64,000 nucleotides of DNA. It comes from Pseudomonas sp. ATCC 13867 (GTDB lineage Bacteria > Pseudomonadota > Gammaproteobacteria > Pseudomonadales > Pseudomonadaceae). Each line of letters begins with the position of its first letter. Position 1 is the first letter of the stretch. The DNA lies in NCBI RefSeq assembly GCF_000349845.1, contig NC_020829.1, forward strand, positions 2,735,001-2,799,000, written 5' to 3'. The notes beneath the pieces are model-generated. The model was not told where the DNA came from and searched no databases. It saw nothing but the letters and a program-made list of their open reading frames with translations. The translations under genes were made by a program, and so were the position numbers. Positions 46,823-55,183 of this stretch are shown one piece after another.

Positions 46823-47992
46823 CTAAGCATGCTCATCAGCTTCGGCTTGAAACACCTCAATGAGCTTCTGGTTGTAATCATCTAAATAGCCTTGCAGCGC
46901 CTCTCGATCTACCAGCCTCACGCCTGCGGTTGTCGCTAGATCCTTGGCAGCTTTCGTGTAGTAGGAGTTGGTCACAACCATCGCCTCGTCACAGCCGTAA
47001 AACGCTTTAGCTGAAATCGCCTGCTGGACAGCCGCATTGCCTACTGATCCCGTGTAGTTTTTTGCTTGGATGACCATGTTCTTTCCGAACCGCGAGACGA
47101 AGAGATCCGCTCCTTGGTCGGCAGTTTTCTTGGTCTCCTTCACGTCGAACCCGATGGTCTGGAAGATCTCCACCAAGAAGGCTTCGAACTGGAAACCATC
47201 CATGGCGTCGACCAGGTACATCGTGATGAATTGGTTGGGATTGAAGTGCTCGAGCTGGTTCCCCAGCCGCTCCACAAGGATGTCGAAGTAGATCGTCTCG
47301 CAGAGGTTGAGCCCGGCTCGGAAGGCCGGTAGCGGCAGCAGTGGGATACCAGCGGTGGTATTGGCCTGCGGGTTGAACTGAATGCCTGGGAACGAGACGT
47401 CGTTCTCCCACAGGTAGAAATAGAACAGAGCGAGGTCAGAACGGAACGTGGTTCCCGCCTCCTCGATCCAGGAGCGCAGGGTCTCACTGAGACCCGGTTT
47501 GATGTGTCTGCTCAGTTCCCGGGAGAACCCTAGGTAAACGGAATTGAAGGCCGTAGTGAGGAGCAGCTTGTCCAGCAATGCCGGCAGCCCCTCAAGCTCA
47601 TCAAAGCCCTTGCGGATTAGCACTTCTCTGAATAGCTCGCGCTCAGTGTAAACACCGTCCAATCGCGGCCCAGGCACCCCAACGTCGCCAGAAGCGGACG
47701 AGGTTTCACGGGTCGTATGGATGAAGTTGGTGAAGTACGGCTGCTTCAGCTCCGCGTACTTTCTAAGCACGTTGTTGAGCAGATCGTTCAGCTGTGCCTG
47801 CTCTTTCTTCTTGCCTAAAAAGTCCTTGATAAGTCCCTTGGACTGGTACTGAAAGTCTGGATAGAACGACGGATCAAGGGGAGTAAGTCGCTGGCTTTGC
47901 ACCTCCGATGATGGCGAAACCTGAGTGCCGTTACACCAAGGGCAAGACGTCTCGAAGGTTGTCCTGCTGCATCCGTTGCATTGGTAGATCAT
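46823..47992 (-). CDS. Mrr-type restriction endonuclease
   Basis: A 389-residue protein. The N-terminus has a zinc-ribbon pair, CNGCSRTTFETSCPWCNGTQ. The middle ~200 residues are helical and unfamiliar. The C-terminal Mrr nuclease domain has FEAFLVEIFQTIGFDVKETK, KTADQGADLFVSRF and MVIQAKNYTGSVGNAAVQQA, giving the D...QxK catalytic core. Such enzymes cut modified or foreign DNA as type IV-like restriction. It is transcribed alone and leftward. Confidence 0.87.
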   Translation of the reverse strand: MIYQCNGCSRTTFETSCPWCNGTQVSPSSEVQSQRLTPLDPSFYPDFQYQSKGLIKDFLGKKKEQAQLNDLLNNVLRKYAELKQPYFTNFIHTTRETSSASGDVGVPGPRLDGVYTERELFREVLIRKGFDELEGLPALLDKLLLTTAFNSVYLGFSRELSRHIKPGLSETLRSWIEEAGTTFRSDLALFYFYLWENDVSFPGIQFNPQANTTAGIPLLPLPAFRAGLNLCETIYFDILVERLGNQLEHFNPNQFITMYLVDAMDGFQFEAFLVEIFQTIGFDVKETKKTADQGADLFVSRFGKNMVIQAKNYTGSVGNAAVQQAISAKAFYGCDEAMVVTNSYYTKAAKDLATTAGVRLVDREALQGYLDDYNQKLIEVFQAEADEHA

Positions 47993-48343
47993 GGGGCATC
48001 CTTACCAGTGGAAAGAAGTCGTTCAACGGCCAGAGCATAAGATGGGCATTTAGTCGGACACCCTAGCCCGAAGTCTTTAGCCCTGCGCGCCGCACAGTGG
48101 CACATTATCTGATAGCTCAAAGTAGCGACCAAACGCCAAATCTGGAAGCCAAAACTGTCGGTTATCGATGCGTCTATTCCCTCAACTAGCGACGAGTAGA
48201 CCCTGTGCCGCAAGGGTAAACATATCGATGTCGTCGTGTTCTCCTCTCCCAAAACGCGGCGGCTCTGCCTCATTCACGAATGACTTCCGTTTGCCATCTG
48301 GTGCGCTATAACCAATGCAATAACAACAACGAAGGGATTCGAG
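47993..48343. other. divergent intergenic region
   Basis: About 350 bases between the Mrr gene and the SGNH hydrolase gene; presumably both promoters. No supported gene. Confidence 0.35.
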
Positions 48344-50323
48344 ATGCGGGCACTTCTTCTGTGCGCGGGCCTGCTGGTGGCCATTCCCGCCGGGGCAACA
48401 GAGATCAGCTGGTCGGTGAAGAACGGCTTCCCGGTATTCAAAAACGCAGATGCCTTCCAAGACATCAAGAAACTGTGGCCGGCAAGCGCCCCAGCATCTG
48501 AATTTCTGGCCGGCCGAGATGCTAAGTGGTTCCGAGATCATCTCCCCAAGACCCATGAAACCCTCTGGAACCCTTCCAGTGGCTTGTACGACAAGCAAGC
48601 GCTCTTCAGTAGGCAGCATGTCATAGCAGTCCAGGCGACCGGTGCTCCACAGAACTCCACATGCCGCTGGTATCTGAACAACGTCCTGCAGGGCTTGCCC
48701 GTATCGTGCGACTCCACGACAGACATCACCATAAGTCGCGACAATCAGAGCATCCCGCTTCGCGTAGAAGTTTCCGGTGGTGAATCAGCCAAAACAGACG
48801 TCTTCGTGAAAACCTATACCATCCTCGCCCTGGGAGACTCCTTCGCCAGCGGTGAAGGAAACCCTGACCGTGCTGCGGTTGGCTCCAGTCGGCCTACCGA
48901 CGATCTGGTAAAGGGTCGAAACATCCTCCGCGAGGGTGGGATGTCGGACAAGTTGTTCACCCAGGGCGCTGATTGGTGGGATACAACCTGCCACCGCTCT
49001 CTTTTGTCCTGGCAGTCAATGTACGCGCTGAAACTAGCCGTGTCCGATCCGCACTTGGTTGTGCGCTTCGCGTCCTTCAGCTGCTCGGGCGCCGAAACCT
49101 ATGACGGGTTCTTCCGGGCCCAGATGCAGCCGCCAGTGAAGAACATTTCCAGTCGCGTTGCGAAATGGCCAGAGCGTGACGGAGGAAACTACCTGGAGCT
49201 GACGCCAGTTCATTCCGGCGAAAAACCGCAGCAAGCGCGCAGCAACACCGTGATGCTCAACAAGTCACAGCTCAATGCTGCGATCAATTTGCTGTGTCCG
49301 GAGACGCCTTACCACGATTCTCAAAAGGACTACGGCAGAGAGGTAACTACCCTCATCGGCCGCAAGTACTTCGGGGTCGTTAAGTTCGACGGCTGCCCGA
49401 AGAAGCTGATGCCGGTGGATGAGGTTTTGATGTCATTTGGTGGAAATGACACGGGCTTTAGCGGCGTTGTGAAGTGGGGGCTGGTGCCCACCGGCATCTA
49501 TCCAACAAGCCTCTCCACCTCGAAGAACCCAATACTTGCGACGGTTGGCAAGGGCGCCAATATGGGCAAGCAATACTGGATGAACAAGATGCGTGTCGTG
49601 CTGGGTGTCATCGATCCTGATGACGCTGCGAAGGCCTCGAAAACTTACCTTGGCCGCATCTATGACGACATGAATGAGGCATTGGTAGATAACCTGAGCA
49701 TTGATCCTCGTAAGGTACGCATACTCCTCTACCCCAATCCGTTGAAGACCCCTTTTCAACCCTATTGTGAGGCCCGGCTCAACATGGGCAACATCGCGAT
49801 GACGGAGAAAGTCGTCTACTACATGGGCGGGCTGTTCCCTAAGAACGCCAAGGCTTTCATGTTCCTCATCAACGAGCAGAATGCCCTGAAGATCGAGAAC
49901 GACTTCATTGAGAAACTGCGGGCCGATCAGCTGGCGGCCATCAAGAGCACGAAGTGGCAGGCCGTCGATTCGCAGCCTGCATTTGACGGACGAGCGATCT
50001 GCTCTGTGTCGCCGGAATGTTCCGGGAGTGGCGTTTGTCCTTACGCAGAGCGCTTTGCTTGGACGCGCGGCGGCGAGAAGAAGGATGACCACCCTTCCAT
50101 GGATCCCATCACCAGTTTTGCTCGCTGGGAGCCCTATTCGAGCGAACGCACCCGTGGGCTGCGCACTGCAAACGACGCCTTCATGACCCTGGCGCGATTC
50201 AACTCGGACGGTGACCTCATGGATGACTGGTTCAGAGGCAGTGTGCACCCGGACGCGAAGGCCCATTCGGCGATCGCCGATCACATGTCCCTCCCAAAAG
50301 TGGAAGAGCTGCCACAAAAGTAA
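48344..50323 (+). CDS. secreted SGNH/GDSL hydrolase
   Basis: A 659-residue protein with a signal peptide (MRALLLCAGLLVAIPAGATE). After an N-terminal ~140-residue domain the SGNH fold begins with TILALGDSFASGEGNPD (Ser nucleophile); the block III motif is LMSFGGNDTGF (Gly-Asn) and the C-terminal Asp/His pair is SVHPDAKAHSAIADH. Such enzymes are esterases or lipases acting outside the cytoplasm. Cysteines are frequent, fitting a periplasmic or secreted protein. Why a defence transposon carries it is unclear; cargo for surface modification is one option. Confidence 0.82.
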   Translation: MRALLLCAGLLVAIPAGATEISWSVKNGFPVFKNADAFQDIKKLWPASAPASEFLAGRDAKWFRDHLPKTHETLWNPSSGLYDKQALFSRQHVIAVQATGAPQNSTCRWYLNNVLQGLPVSCDSTTDITISRDNQSIPLRVEVSGGESAKTDVFVKTYTILALGDSFASGEGNPDRAAVGSSRPTDDLVKGRNILREGGMSDKLFTQGADWWDTTCHRSLLSWQSMYALKLAVSDPHLVVRFASFSCSGAETYDGFFRAQMQPPVKNISSRVAKWPERDGGNYLELTPVHSGEKPQQARSNTVMLNKSQLNAAINLLCPETPYHDSQKDYGREVTTLIGRKYFGVVKFDGCPKKLMPVDEVLMSFGGNDTGFSGVVKWGLVPTGIYPTSLSTSKNPILATVGKGANMGKQYWMNKMRVVLGVIDPDDAAKASKTYLGRIYDDMNEALVDNLSIDPRKVRILLYPNPLKTPFQPYCEARLNMGNIAMTEKVVYYMGGLFPKNAKAFMFLINEQNALKIENDFIEKLRADQLAAIKSTKWQAVDSQPAFDGRAICSVSPECSGSGVCPYAERFAWTRGGEKKDDHPSMDPITSFARWEPYSSERTRGLRTANDAFMTLARFNSDGDLMDDWFRGSVHPDAKAHSAIADHMSLPKVEELPQK

Positions 50324-50569
50324 AGTTTCTGCCGGCACGCCAACGAAATAATGGTGCTCGCCTTTGCACCATACAATCCGAGCCCGAGCTGGAGTGCGGG
50401 GCTTTCAGCCACTCTGCTCCAATACGCTTGCTCAGCCCAGAGTCCCCCTTCGTACTTGGGGTGCTTGCCCCATAGCAGGCCCAAGGATTTCGGAACGCTC
50501 ACGAGGCTAGGATTGCCGTGCGTTATGAGCTGATGCCAAGACGCGCCAGGATGGCAGCAGCACGCCGTC

Positions 50570-50628
50570 GTAAACTCACTTTTCGCCATGTAAACCTATG
50601 TCCTTTACATGGCGAAAAGTGAGTTTAC
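50570..50628. repeat. perfect 25-bp inverted repeat with 9-base spacer
   Basis: The arms are 50570-50594 (GTAAACTCACTTTTCGCC...) and 50604-50628; the spacer is CCTATGTCC. It lies in the 497-base gap between the SGNH gene and the ImmA-like gene, which holds no other feature I can support. The arm sequence shares AACTCACTTT with short stretches near 44895 and 52270. It could be a palindromic operator, a transcription terminator or an insertion remnant. Confidence 0.85.
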
Positions 50629-50820
50629 AAGCGCTCCTGAGGAAGCCTAGGGCCATCCTGAGCAGCTCTATCCATCGAGCCAGGTTCAGCCCGCTCCTGT
50701 CCCATGAACTCATCTCTCGAGGAGGTTTTGCCCTTACAAAGCCGCTTGCCATCACTACATGTAGTGCTATGATGACATTGCCGGCACTGCATGTTGTGCC
50801 CTTCAACCAAAGGGGGACAT

Positions 50821-51513
50821 ATGGGTAACTCTGATGAGTTTGAGGCTGCGGATTGGCTCCAACACCAGCTTTGGGACGCTCGCAAAGTGATTTGGCCAAA
50901 CAGGCAGCCATCCTTAAAGGAGCTACTGGATCCTGGTATCGCTGCTGAGATGCTCGGTATCGACTTCCGAGCGGTTCCGAACCTTGGGCAGACCCGTTTC
51001 AATCGAAGCTCAGTGCCGTTCCGCACTGCAGGGATTCTCGATCGGCAGCGACGCCTGATCGCCATTTCTCAGGAGTTCGCCCCAGAGATCCAAAGGTTCA
51101 CAGCGGCACATGAGCTGGGGCATTGGCTCCTTCATGATCATCACGTTATGCATCGTGACCGCCCTATGGATGGAGCAGCACTCCATACCTCTCGCCCCAA
51201 GGAGGAGCTTGAGGCTGATCGCTTCGCCACCTTCTTCCTGATGCCGGCGAAAGCGGTTCGCACGCATTTTCAACGAATTTTCCGTGTGCCCGGTGCCTTG
51301 CACTTTACGGACGTGACCTGTTTCCATTTGAGTCCCCGCGATCCCAATACGCTTCTCTACGCCGAGGAAAGCTCGCTCGAGCGCGAGCTGGCAGTGGCAG
51401 GGTGCTCGCGTTATGCCGATCGGCGCTTCAACTCCTTGGCCAGTGAATTTGGCGTATCCGTCACAGCTATGGCCATACGTATAAAAGAGCTTGGACTCAC
51501 CCGCTGGCCTTGA
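50821..51513 (+). CDS. ImmA/IrrE-family zinc metallopeptidase
   Basis: A 230-residue protein starting at 50821 after AAAGGGGG. The zinc-binding motif is FTAAHELGHWLLHDHH and the third-ligand region is EELEADRFATFFLMP. A C-terminal helix-turn-helix-like part (LASEFGVSVTAMAIRIKELG) follows. ImmA-type proteases cleave phage-type repressors to switch on genes; no cognate XRE repressor is directly attached, though HTH genes lie at 52348 and 54506. It precedes the second copy of the 206-residue membrane protein by 47 bases. Confidence 0.85.
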   Translation: MGNSDEFEAADWLQHQLWDARKVIWPNRQPSLKELLDPGIAAEMLGIDFRAVPNLGQTRFNRSSVPFRTAGILDRQRRLIAISQEFAPEIQRFTAAHELGHWLLHDHHVMHRDRPMDGAALHTSRPKEELEADRFATFFLMPAKAVRTHFQRIFRVPGALHFTDVTCFHLSPRDPNTLLYAEESSLERELAVAGCSRYADRRFNSLASEFGVSVTAMAIRIKELGLTRWP

Positions 51514-51560
51514 GCAATGTGAAAAATCATCTTCAAAGCTGACTAGCTTGGAGGTCACCG

Positions 51561-52181
51561 GTGACGGGGCGCCCCCACGACGAATACTTAAGCTGGATTA
51601 GACCGGCCACCCCATTGCTATTTGGCATTCTTTCGCTGGCAATAACAACGCTAGCTATTTTCGTTTTCGACCCTAATGAAAAGCACGCCACTTGGTGGAT
51701 TAGCTTGTCCATGCAGGTACTTGGATTATCACTAAGTGCTGGAGCCCTCTGCTTTTCGGCCATCGAAAACGCGGTTGCAGCGCCTTGGAAAATACTCTGG
51801 TAATGGCTATCTAAATTCCCCGCCTGGAGAAGAAAACCTATTCAAATCGTAGGTTCGGCGGGGATCGTAGCGCCAGGTGTGAGCCTATTTGCTCGCGGAA
51901 CCACTACGCCGCCCCCATCAGCCACGACAGAGGAAAAATTTGTTTGGCTGAGTGAGGTAGTGAATGGCTTGCACAAAGCGTTAGTTTAGTCCGTCACCAC
52001 CACAAATGGCAGATTAGCCTCTGTCGAAACTCAGCTAGCAACGGTCTCTGACCGAGTAGATCAATCATCAGCTCAGATTGAGGCAAAGATCCGAAGCATA
52101 AGTTTCGCTAACTTCTATCAAGTATTCGCGGGGCTGACCCTTCTCTCTCTTGGATCCATTATTAGCTTGTTTGTGCCATAA
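51561..52181 (+). pseudogene. 206-residue membrane protein, copy 2, with two stop codons
   Basis: This copy aligns codon for codon with the gene at 40302 (both 621 bases). It shares MSLSMQVLGLSLSAGAL/ISLSMQVLGLSLSAGAL and FYQVFAGL. It carries TAA at 51801-51803 (codon 81) and TAG at 51987-51989 (codon 143), with no frameshift. The start context (GGAGG..GTGACGGGG) is preserved. Substitution of two codons with otherwise clean coding suggests recent inactivation. The first 80 residues could still be made as a two-segment membrane peptide. Confidence 0.85.
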
Positions 52182-52347
52182 CCATGGGGCTCTAGCTGTC
52201 GATATGCGGCCGCACTTTTCCATCTCGAGCTTTGCCTGACGAGATGAATACGCTATCTAACCGAGCCCCTCCGAACTCACTTTCATAGGATGCAGCAGTC
52301 CCTGCCCCACGGTGAAGGAGCTGACCTCCGGACATCCCCGGCGACAC

Positions 52348-52758
52348 CTACGGGTCTTTGCCCCGCGCGTCAGATTGGTCATCAGTGCGTGTTCGCGGCA
52401 AAGTCATCTGAAAATTATCCCTTGTCTTTAATCGCTCGGGATCGCTGGGGTTTCGCCGCCCAAGCGTCAGATACAAGCCAAATTTCTTGAAAATCGATTC
52501 CAGCGTTCGCACGGTTGGATTTCCGGTTCCTGATTCGATGTGTACCAGGGTTCGTTGAGAAATCTTGCAGATCCTCGCGAACTCGCGCTGGGTGACGTCG
52601 AGCGCATCTACCCGCAATACCCGCACTGCCTCGCCCAAGGTGATAGATCTCTCAGCGATGTCGCCCTGGATCTGCTGTAGCACTGCAAGGCGTTCGCAGA
52701 TGCCGGTCTCGCGTCTACGTAGACGATCCGCCGTAGGCTTAGATCCATCGTTACTCAT
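52348..52758 (-). CDS. XRE/HTH transcriptional regulator
   Basis: A 136-residue protein with a central helix-turn-helix, VTQREFARICKISQRTLVHI, followed by ESGTGNPTVRTLESIFKKFG. An N-terminal helical extension and a polar C-terminal tail flank it. This layout suits an antitoxin or small repressor. No toxin gene is adjacent. It may control neighbouring leftward genes or respond to the ImmA-like protease (inference). Confidence 0.75.
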   Translation of the reverse strand: MSNDGSKPTADRLRRRETGICERLAVLQQIQGDIAERSITLGEAVRVLRVDALDVTQREFARICKISQRTLVHIESGTGNPTVRTLESIFKKFGLYLTLGRRNPSDPERLKTRDNFQMTLPRTRTDDQSDARGKDP

Positions 52759-52806
52759 CGAACGATGCTCTAACGGCCAAGATCGTTATTCTCTCTATCT
52801 TCTTCA

Positions 52807-53223
52807 TTAACGGATGCTGTTCACAGTGCCCATCGATGTTGTTCTCCTAGCTCCGCGCCCCATCAGCACATACCGAGTGTTGCGGGTCTCGAAGATGAAC
52901 TCCTCCGCCAGCCTCACAAGCAGGGTACTCCTCACCCAGCTCCCCGGAGGAAATCGGTGGCGACTATCGAACAGCACATTGCCTGCATAGAGGAGCGCAG
53001 GACGGCCATCAGAATCTAGACATAGATGCTGAGAGTCGACAGGAGCTTGAATATCTAACCAACACCAACTGGCAACCAGACAGAATGGGCGGTACGGTTC
53101 CATCAAGCTAAGCCAGGCTTTGGCTTCCTCAACCGACAGTGAGCAACCGGCCATCGGCTCGCCTTCTGCGTAAATGATCGAGGTGAATTCATTAAGCGTT
53201 TCAGTCAGCTGCATCAGGGGCAT
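52807..53223 (-). CDS. hypothetical protein
   Basis: A 138-residue protein without recognised domain (MPLMQLTETLNEFTSIIYAE...). The segment PFCLVASWCWLDIQ is strongly hydrophobic but short. It lies 48 bases upstream of the HTH gene on the same strand and may be cotranscribed. Confidence 0.55.
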   Translation of the reverse strand: MPLMQLTETLNEFTSIIYAEGEPMAGCSLSVEEAKAWLSLMEPYRPFCLVASWCWLDIQAPVDSQHLCLDSDGRPALLYAGNVLFDSRHRFPPGSWVRSTLLVRLAEEFIFETRNTRYVLMGRGARRTTSMGTVNSIR

Positions 53224-53335
53224 CCATTAGTGGCAGGAGCTTTACAGCGCCTTGAGAAATAGGTCGCATTGAGTTCGATGCTAAGCGTGGGCGCGCTCCG
53301 AGCGGGCGCCCGTCAAGCTAGAGCGCGCACGTCTC

Positions 53336-53701
53336 TCAATGCATACGCTCTACTTTGCAGAACTCTTGCAGTCGCTGTTGAGCTTCTAGGTCTTCAGCTA
53401 CTAGGTGGATCGCAGACAGGTAGATCTCCTTACGCTGCTTAGGATTGGCCAACAGAATTGCCGCTCGAGCTACCTCATCAGTCAGACGCTCTTCACACTC
53501 GATTGGGCCAGCCCTACGCTCTCCCTCATGAGCAAGAATCTCATCCACAATTCGACTGAGCAGCGTGGAACAGATCAGGGCCATGCGGCGATCCGTCGAC
53601 AGCAGTTGCGCAATATCCCAAGCGTTCAGTTTCATGAGCTGCAGGAATCGGATCTCGATGGTTGAGATAGTCAGCGGCACGTTCATGCTATGCATGCTCA
53701 A
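53336..53701 (-). CDS. hypothetical protein
   Basis: A 121-residue helical protein (MNVPLTISTIEIRFLQLMKL..., then EILAHEGERRAGPIECEERL). Its start overlaps the stop of the gene upstream by 4 bases, so the two are translationally coupled. No family recognised. Confidence 0.55.
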   Translation of the reverse strand: MSMHSMNVPLTISTIEIRFLQLMKLNAWDIAQLLSTDRRMALICSTLLSRIVDEILAHEGERRAGPIECEERLTDEVARAAILLANPKQRKEIYLSAIHLVAEDLEAQQRLQEFCKVERMH

Positions 53702-54171
53702 TGCACCTTAAGGCTACGGGCCGCTGTAACCGGATAGATCTGTATGAGGTTCTGAAGGTCAGACTCATCTTCTCCTTCGTCAGCGTGATAGACATAGGTT
53801 TTGCCTGTTTTCAGGCGCAGAACATAGGCGTTACGGCCCAGTCTGCTTTGCCCTACCCAGAGCGTGTCTAGCGGGGACATGACGCACAGCCCTTGCTGGT
53901 TCATCCACCCCGGCGTAACGGCTTGAACGTTCTCGATACGCATCCCGGAGCTCTGCTCGCCGAGCAGTTGCTTAAAAATCGCCACATCGCCCGCCATCAT
54001 TCCTCTCCGGCGAATTCTTCCGTCTTCCTTCGTAACCAAGGTCATTTGGAACCAAAGGTCATCAAGGTGGAATGCAACGTGCCAGCGGCGAAAGTTCCCA
54101 GCGCCAACCTCGGGGAAAAAAACTTCGGCGGTGAGTGGTGTTTTGAACATTCGGAGCAACCTCAAGAACAA
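53698..54171 (-). CDS. hypothetical protein
   Basis: A 157-residue protein with a beta-rich pattern (EVGAGNFRRWHVAFHLDDLW, YVLRLKTGKTYVYHADEGED). It is coupled to the gene at 53336 by a 4-base overlap. No family recognised; both look like accessory genes of plasmids or integrative elements. Confidence 0.55.
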   Translation of the reverse strand: MFLRLLRMFKTPLTAEVFFPEVGAGNFRRWHVAFHLDDLWFQMTLVTKEDGRIRRRGMMAGDVAIFKQLLGEQSSGMRIENVQAVTPGWMNQQGLCVMSPLDTLWVGQSRLGRNAYVLRLKTGKTYVYHADEGEDESDLQNLIQIYPVTAARSLKVH

Positions 54172-54505
54172 GCAAAAGCGACAAGCGCAAAGGGGTCACT
54201 CAGCTCGACCTGGCGAGTCGCGGCGATCAGAAAAAAACGAGCGCACGACCCACCAGGCAGCATCTGTAACCGATGAAGGAATTAGGTATGTATTGACAAT
54301 TTGGGGGCCGGCTAAGGCTAGGTAGCGATGGTCGCTTCGATTTTTTTGGACTCGTCCTGTAGGGCAGGAGCGCGTCATAGCCGGCTTCACCTCGATTGCG
54401 GAGGGCGGCAGAAGAATAGGCGCCCCAGGGTATATGACCGATCGATCATAGCATTTTTTGGGGCAAAGTGGATTTATCGTTATCTTTGCGTGAAGAGAAG
54501 ATGCG
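54172..54505. other. divergent gap
   Basis: About 330 bases between the leftward hypothetical operon and the rightward HTH gene. It contains a TATGACCGATCGATCATAGC stretch near 54434, a near-palindrome that could be an operator for the HTH protein. No gene seen. Confidence 0.45.
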
Positions 54506-54817
54506 ATGGAGTTGAGAACTGCCTTCGGGAACGTCCTGCGAGATCTACGAGTGCGAAACGGCATGGCGCAAGATGAGTTGGGGCCTCAAGCCCATATAAG
54601 CCGGATGGAAGCAGGGAAGAAGGATGCAACGCTCAGCAGCATTGAGAACCTAGCCAGGGCGCTGGGCATGCACCCGGTCGAACTGCTAGCTAGGGCCGCC
54701 TGCTGGCAAGCCGATCAGGATCCTGTTGATTTCCTGCTAAAGTTGGCAGCCGAAATTCGGTGCAGAAATGGCGAGCTGCCAGCTCCCATCAGGCCGATCA
54801 CAAGCCCTCCCTTATGA
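54506..54817 (+). CDS. XRE-family HTH protein
   Basis: A 103-residue protein with LRDLRVRNGMAQDELGPQAH and ISRMEAGKKDATLSSIENLA, a Cro/C1-type helix-turn-helix that appears slightly shortened between helices 1 and 2 compared with the family. The C-terminal tail is short and helical. It could be the repressor partner of the ImmA-like protease. The nearby palindrome at 54434 is a candidate operator. Confidence 0.75.
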   Translation: MELRTAFGNVLRDLRVRNGMAQDELGPQAHISRMEAGKKDATLSSIENLARALGMHPVELLARAACWQADQDPVDFLLKLAAEIRCRNGELPAPIRPITSPPL

Positions 54818-54969
54818 CATAAGCCGATGCTGCGAAAGGATTCATGTTATCGACATACCAATCAGGCTGCGACGGCCACGCAGCCCTAGCTGTTACACTG
54901 AACAGAAAGACTCGCAGGCCAGGCACGACATGATGTAGTGTAACGTGCTCATGGCTACCCCTAGAGAAA

Positions 54970-55155
54970 ATGATGATAGAAAGAGAAAAGCGGATGAAAA
55001 TTGTCGAGTACGTTTTGTCAACAAATCGACTATCGGCACGCGAGCCAAGTGAACATGTAATGCGCCTCCTTGCCCTATATGAGAACGGCTTAATTACTTC
55101 TGAAGGATTGTTAGCAGAAGTAAAAGAAAAATATAGTAGTAATGGGAAGCAGTGA
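54970..55155 (+). CDS. small VbhA-like antitoxin candidate
   Basis: A 61-residue protein. The C-terminal part PSEHVMRLLALYENGLITSE, then GLLAEVKEKY, resembles VbhA-type antitoxins of Fic toxins. The Fic-inhibiting motif is not clear (the stretch reads STNRLSAREPSE). No Fic gene is near. It is convergent with the TniQ genes. Low-confidence family match, but the frame is likely real. Confidence 0.5.
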   Translation: MMIEREKRMKIVEYVLSTNRLSAREPSEHVMRLLALYENGLITSEGLLAEVKEKYSSNGKQ

Positions 55156-55183
55156 GCCCCATAAAGATTTTATTAGAGAGTTC

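Noticed and set aside
51561..52181. Programmed stop-codon recoding in the second membrane-protein copy
   Set aside because: The stops are TAA and TAG, the intact copy has ordinary Ala and Glu codons there, and no recoding signal is evident.
54970..55155. Complete VbhA-VbhT (Fic) toxin-antitoxin module
   Set aside because: No Fic motif gene lies next to the small protein on either side.
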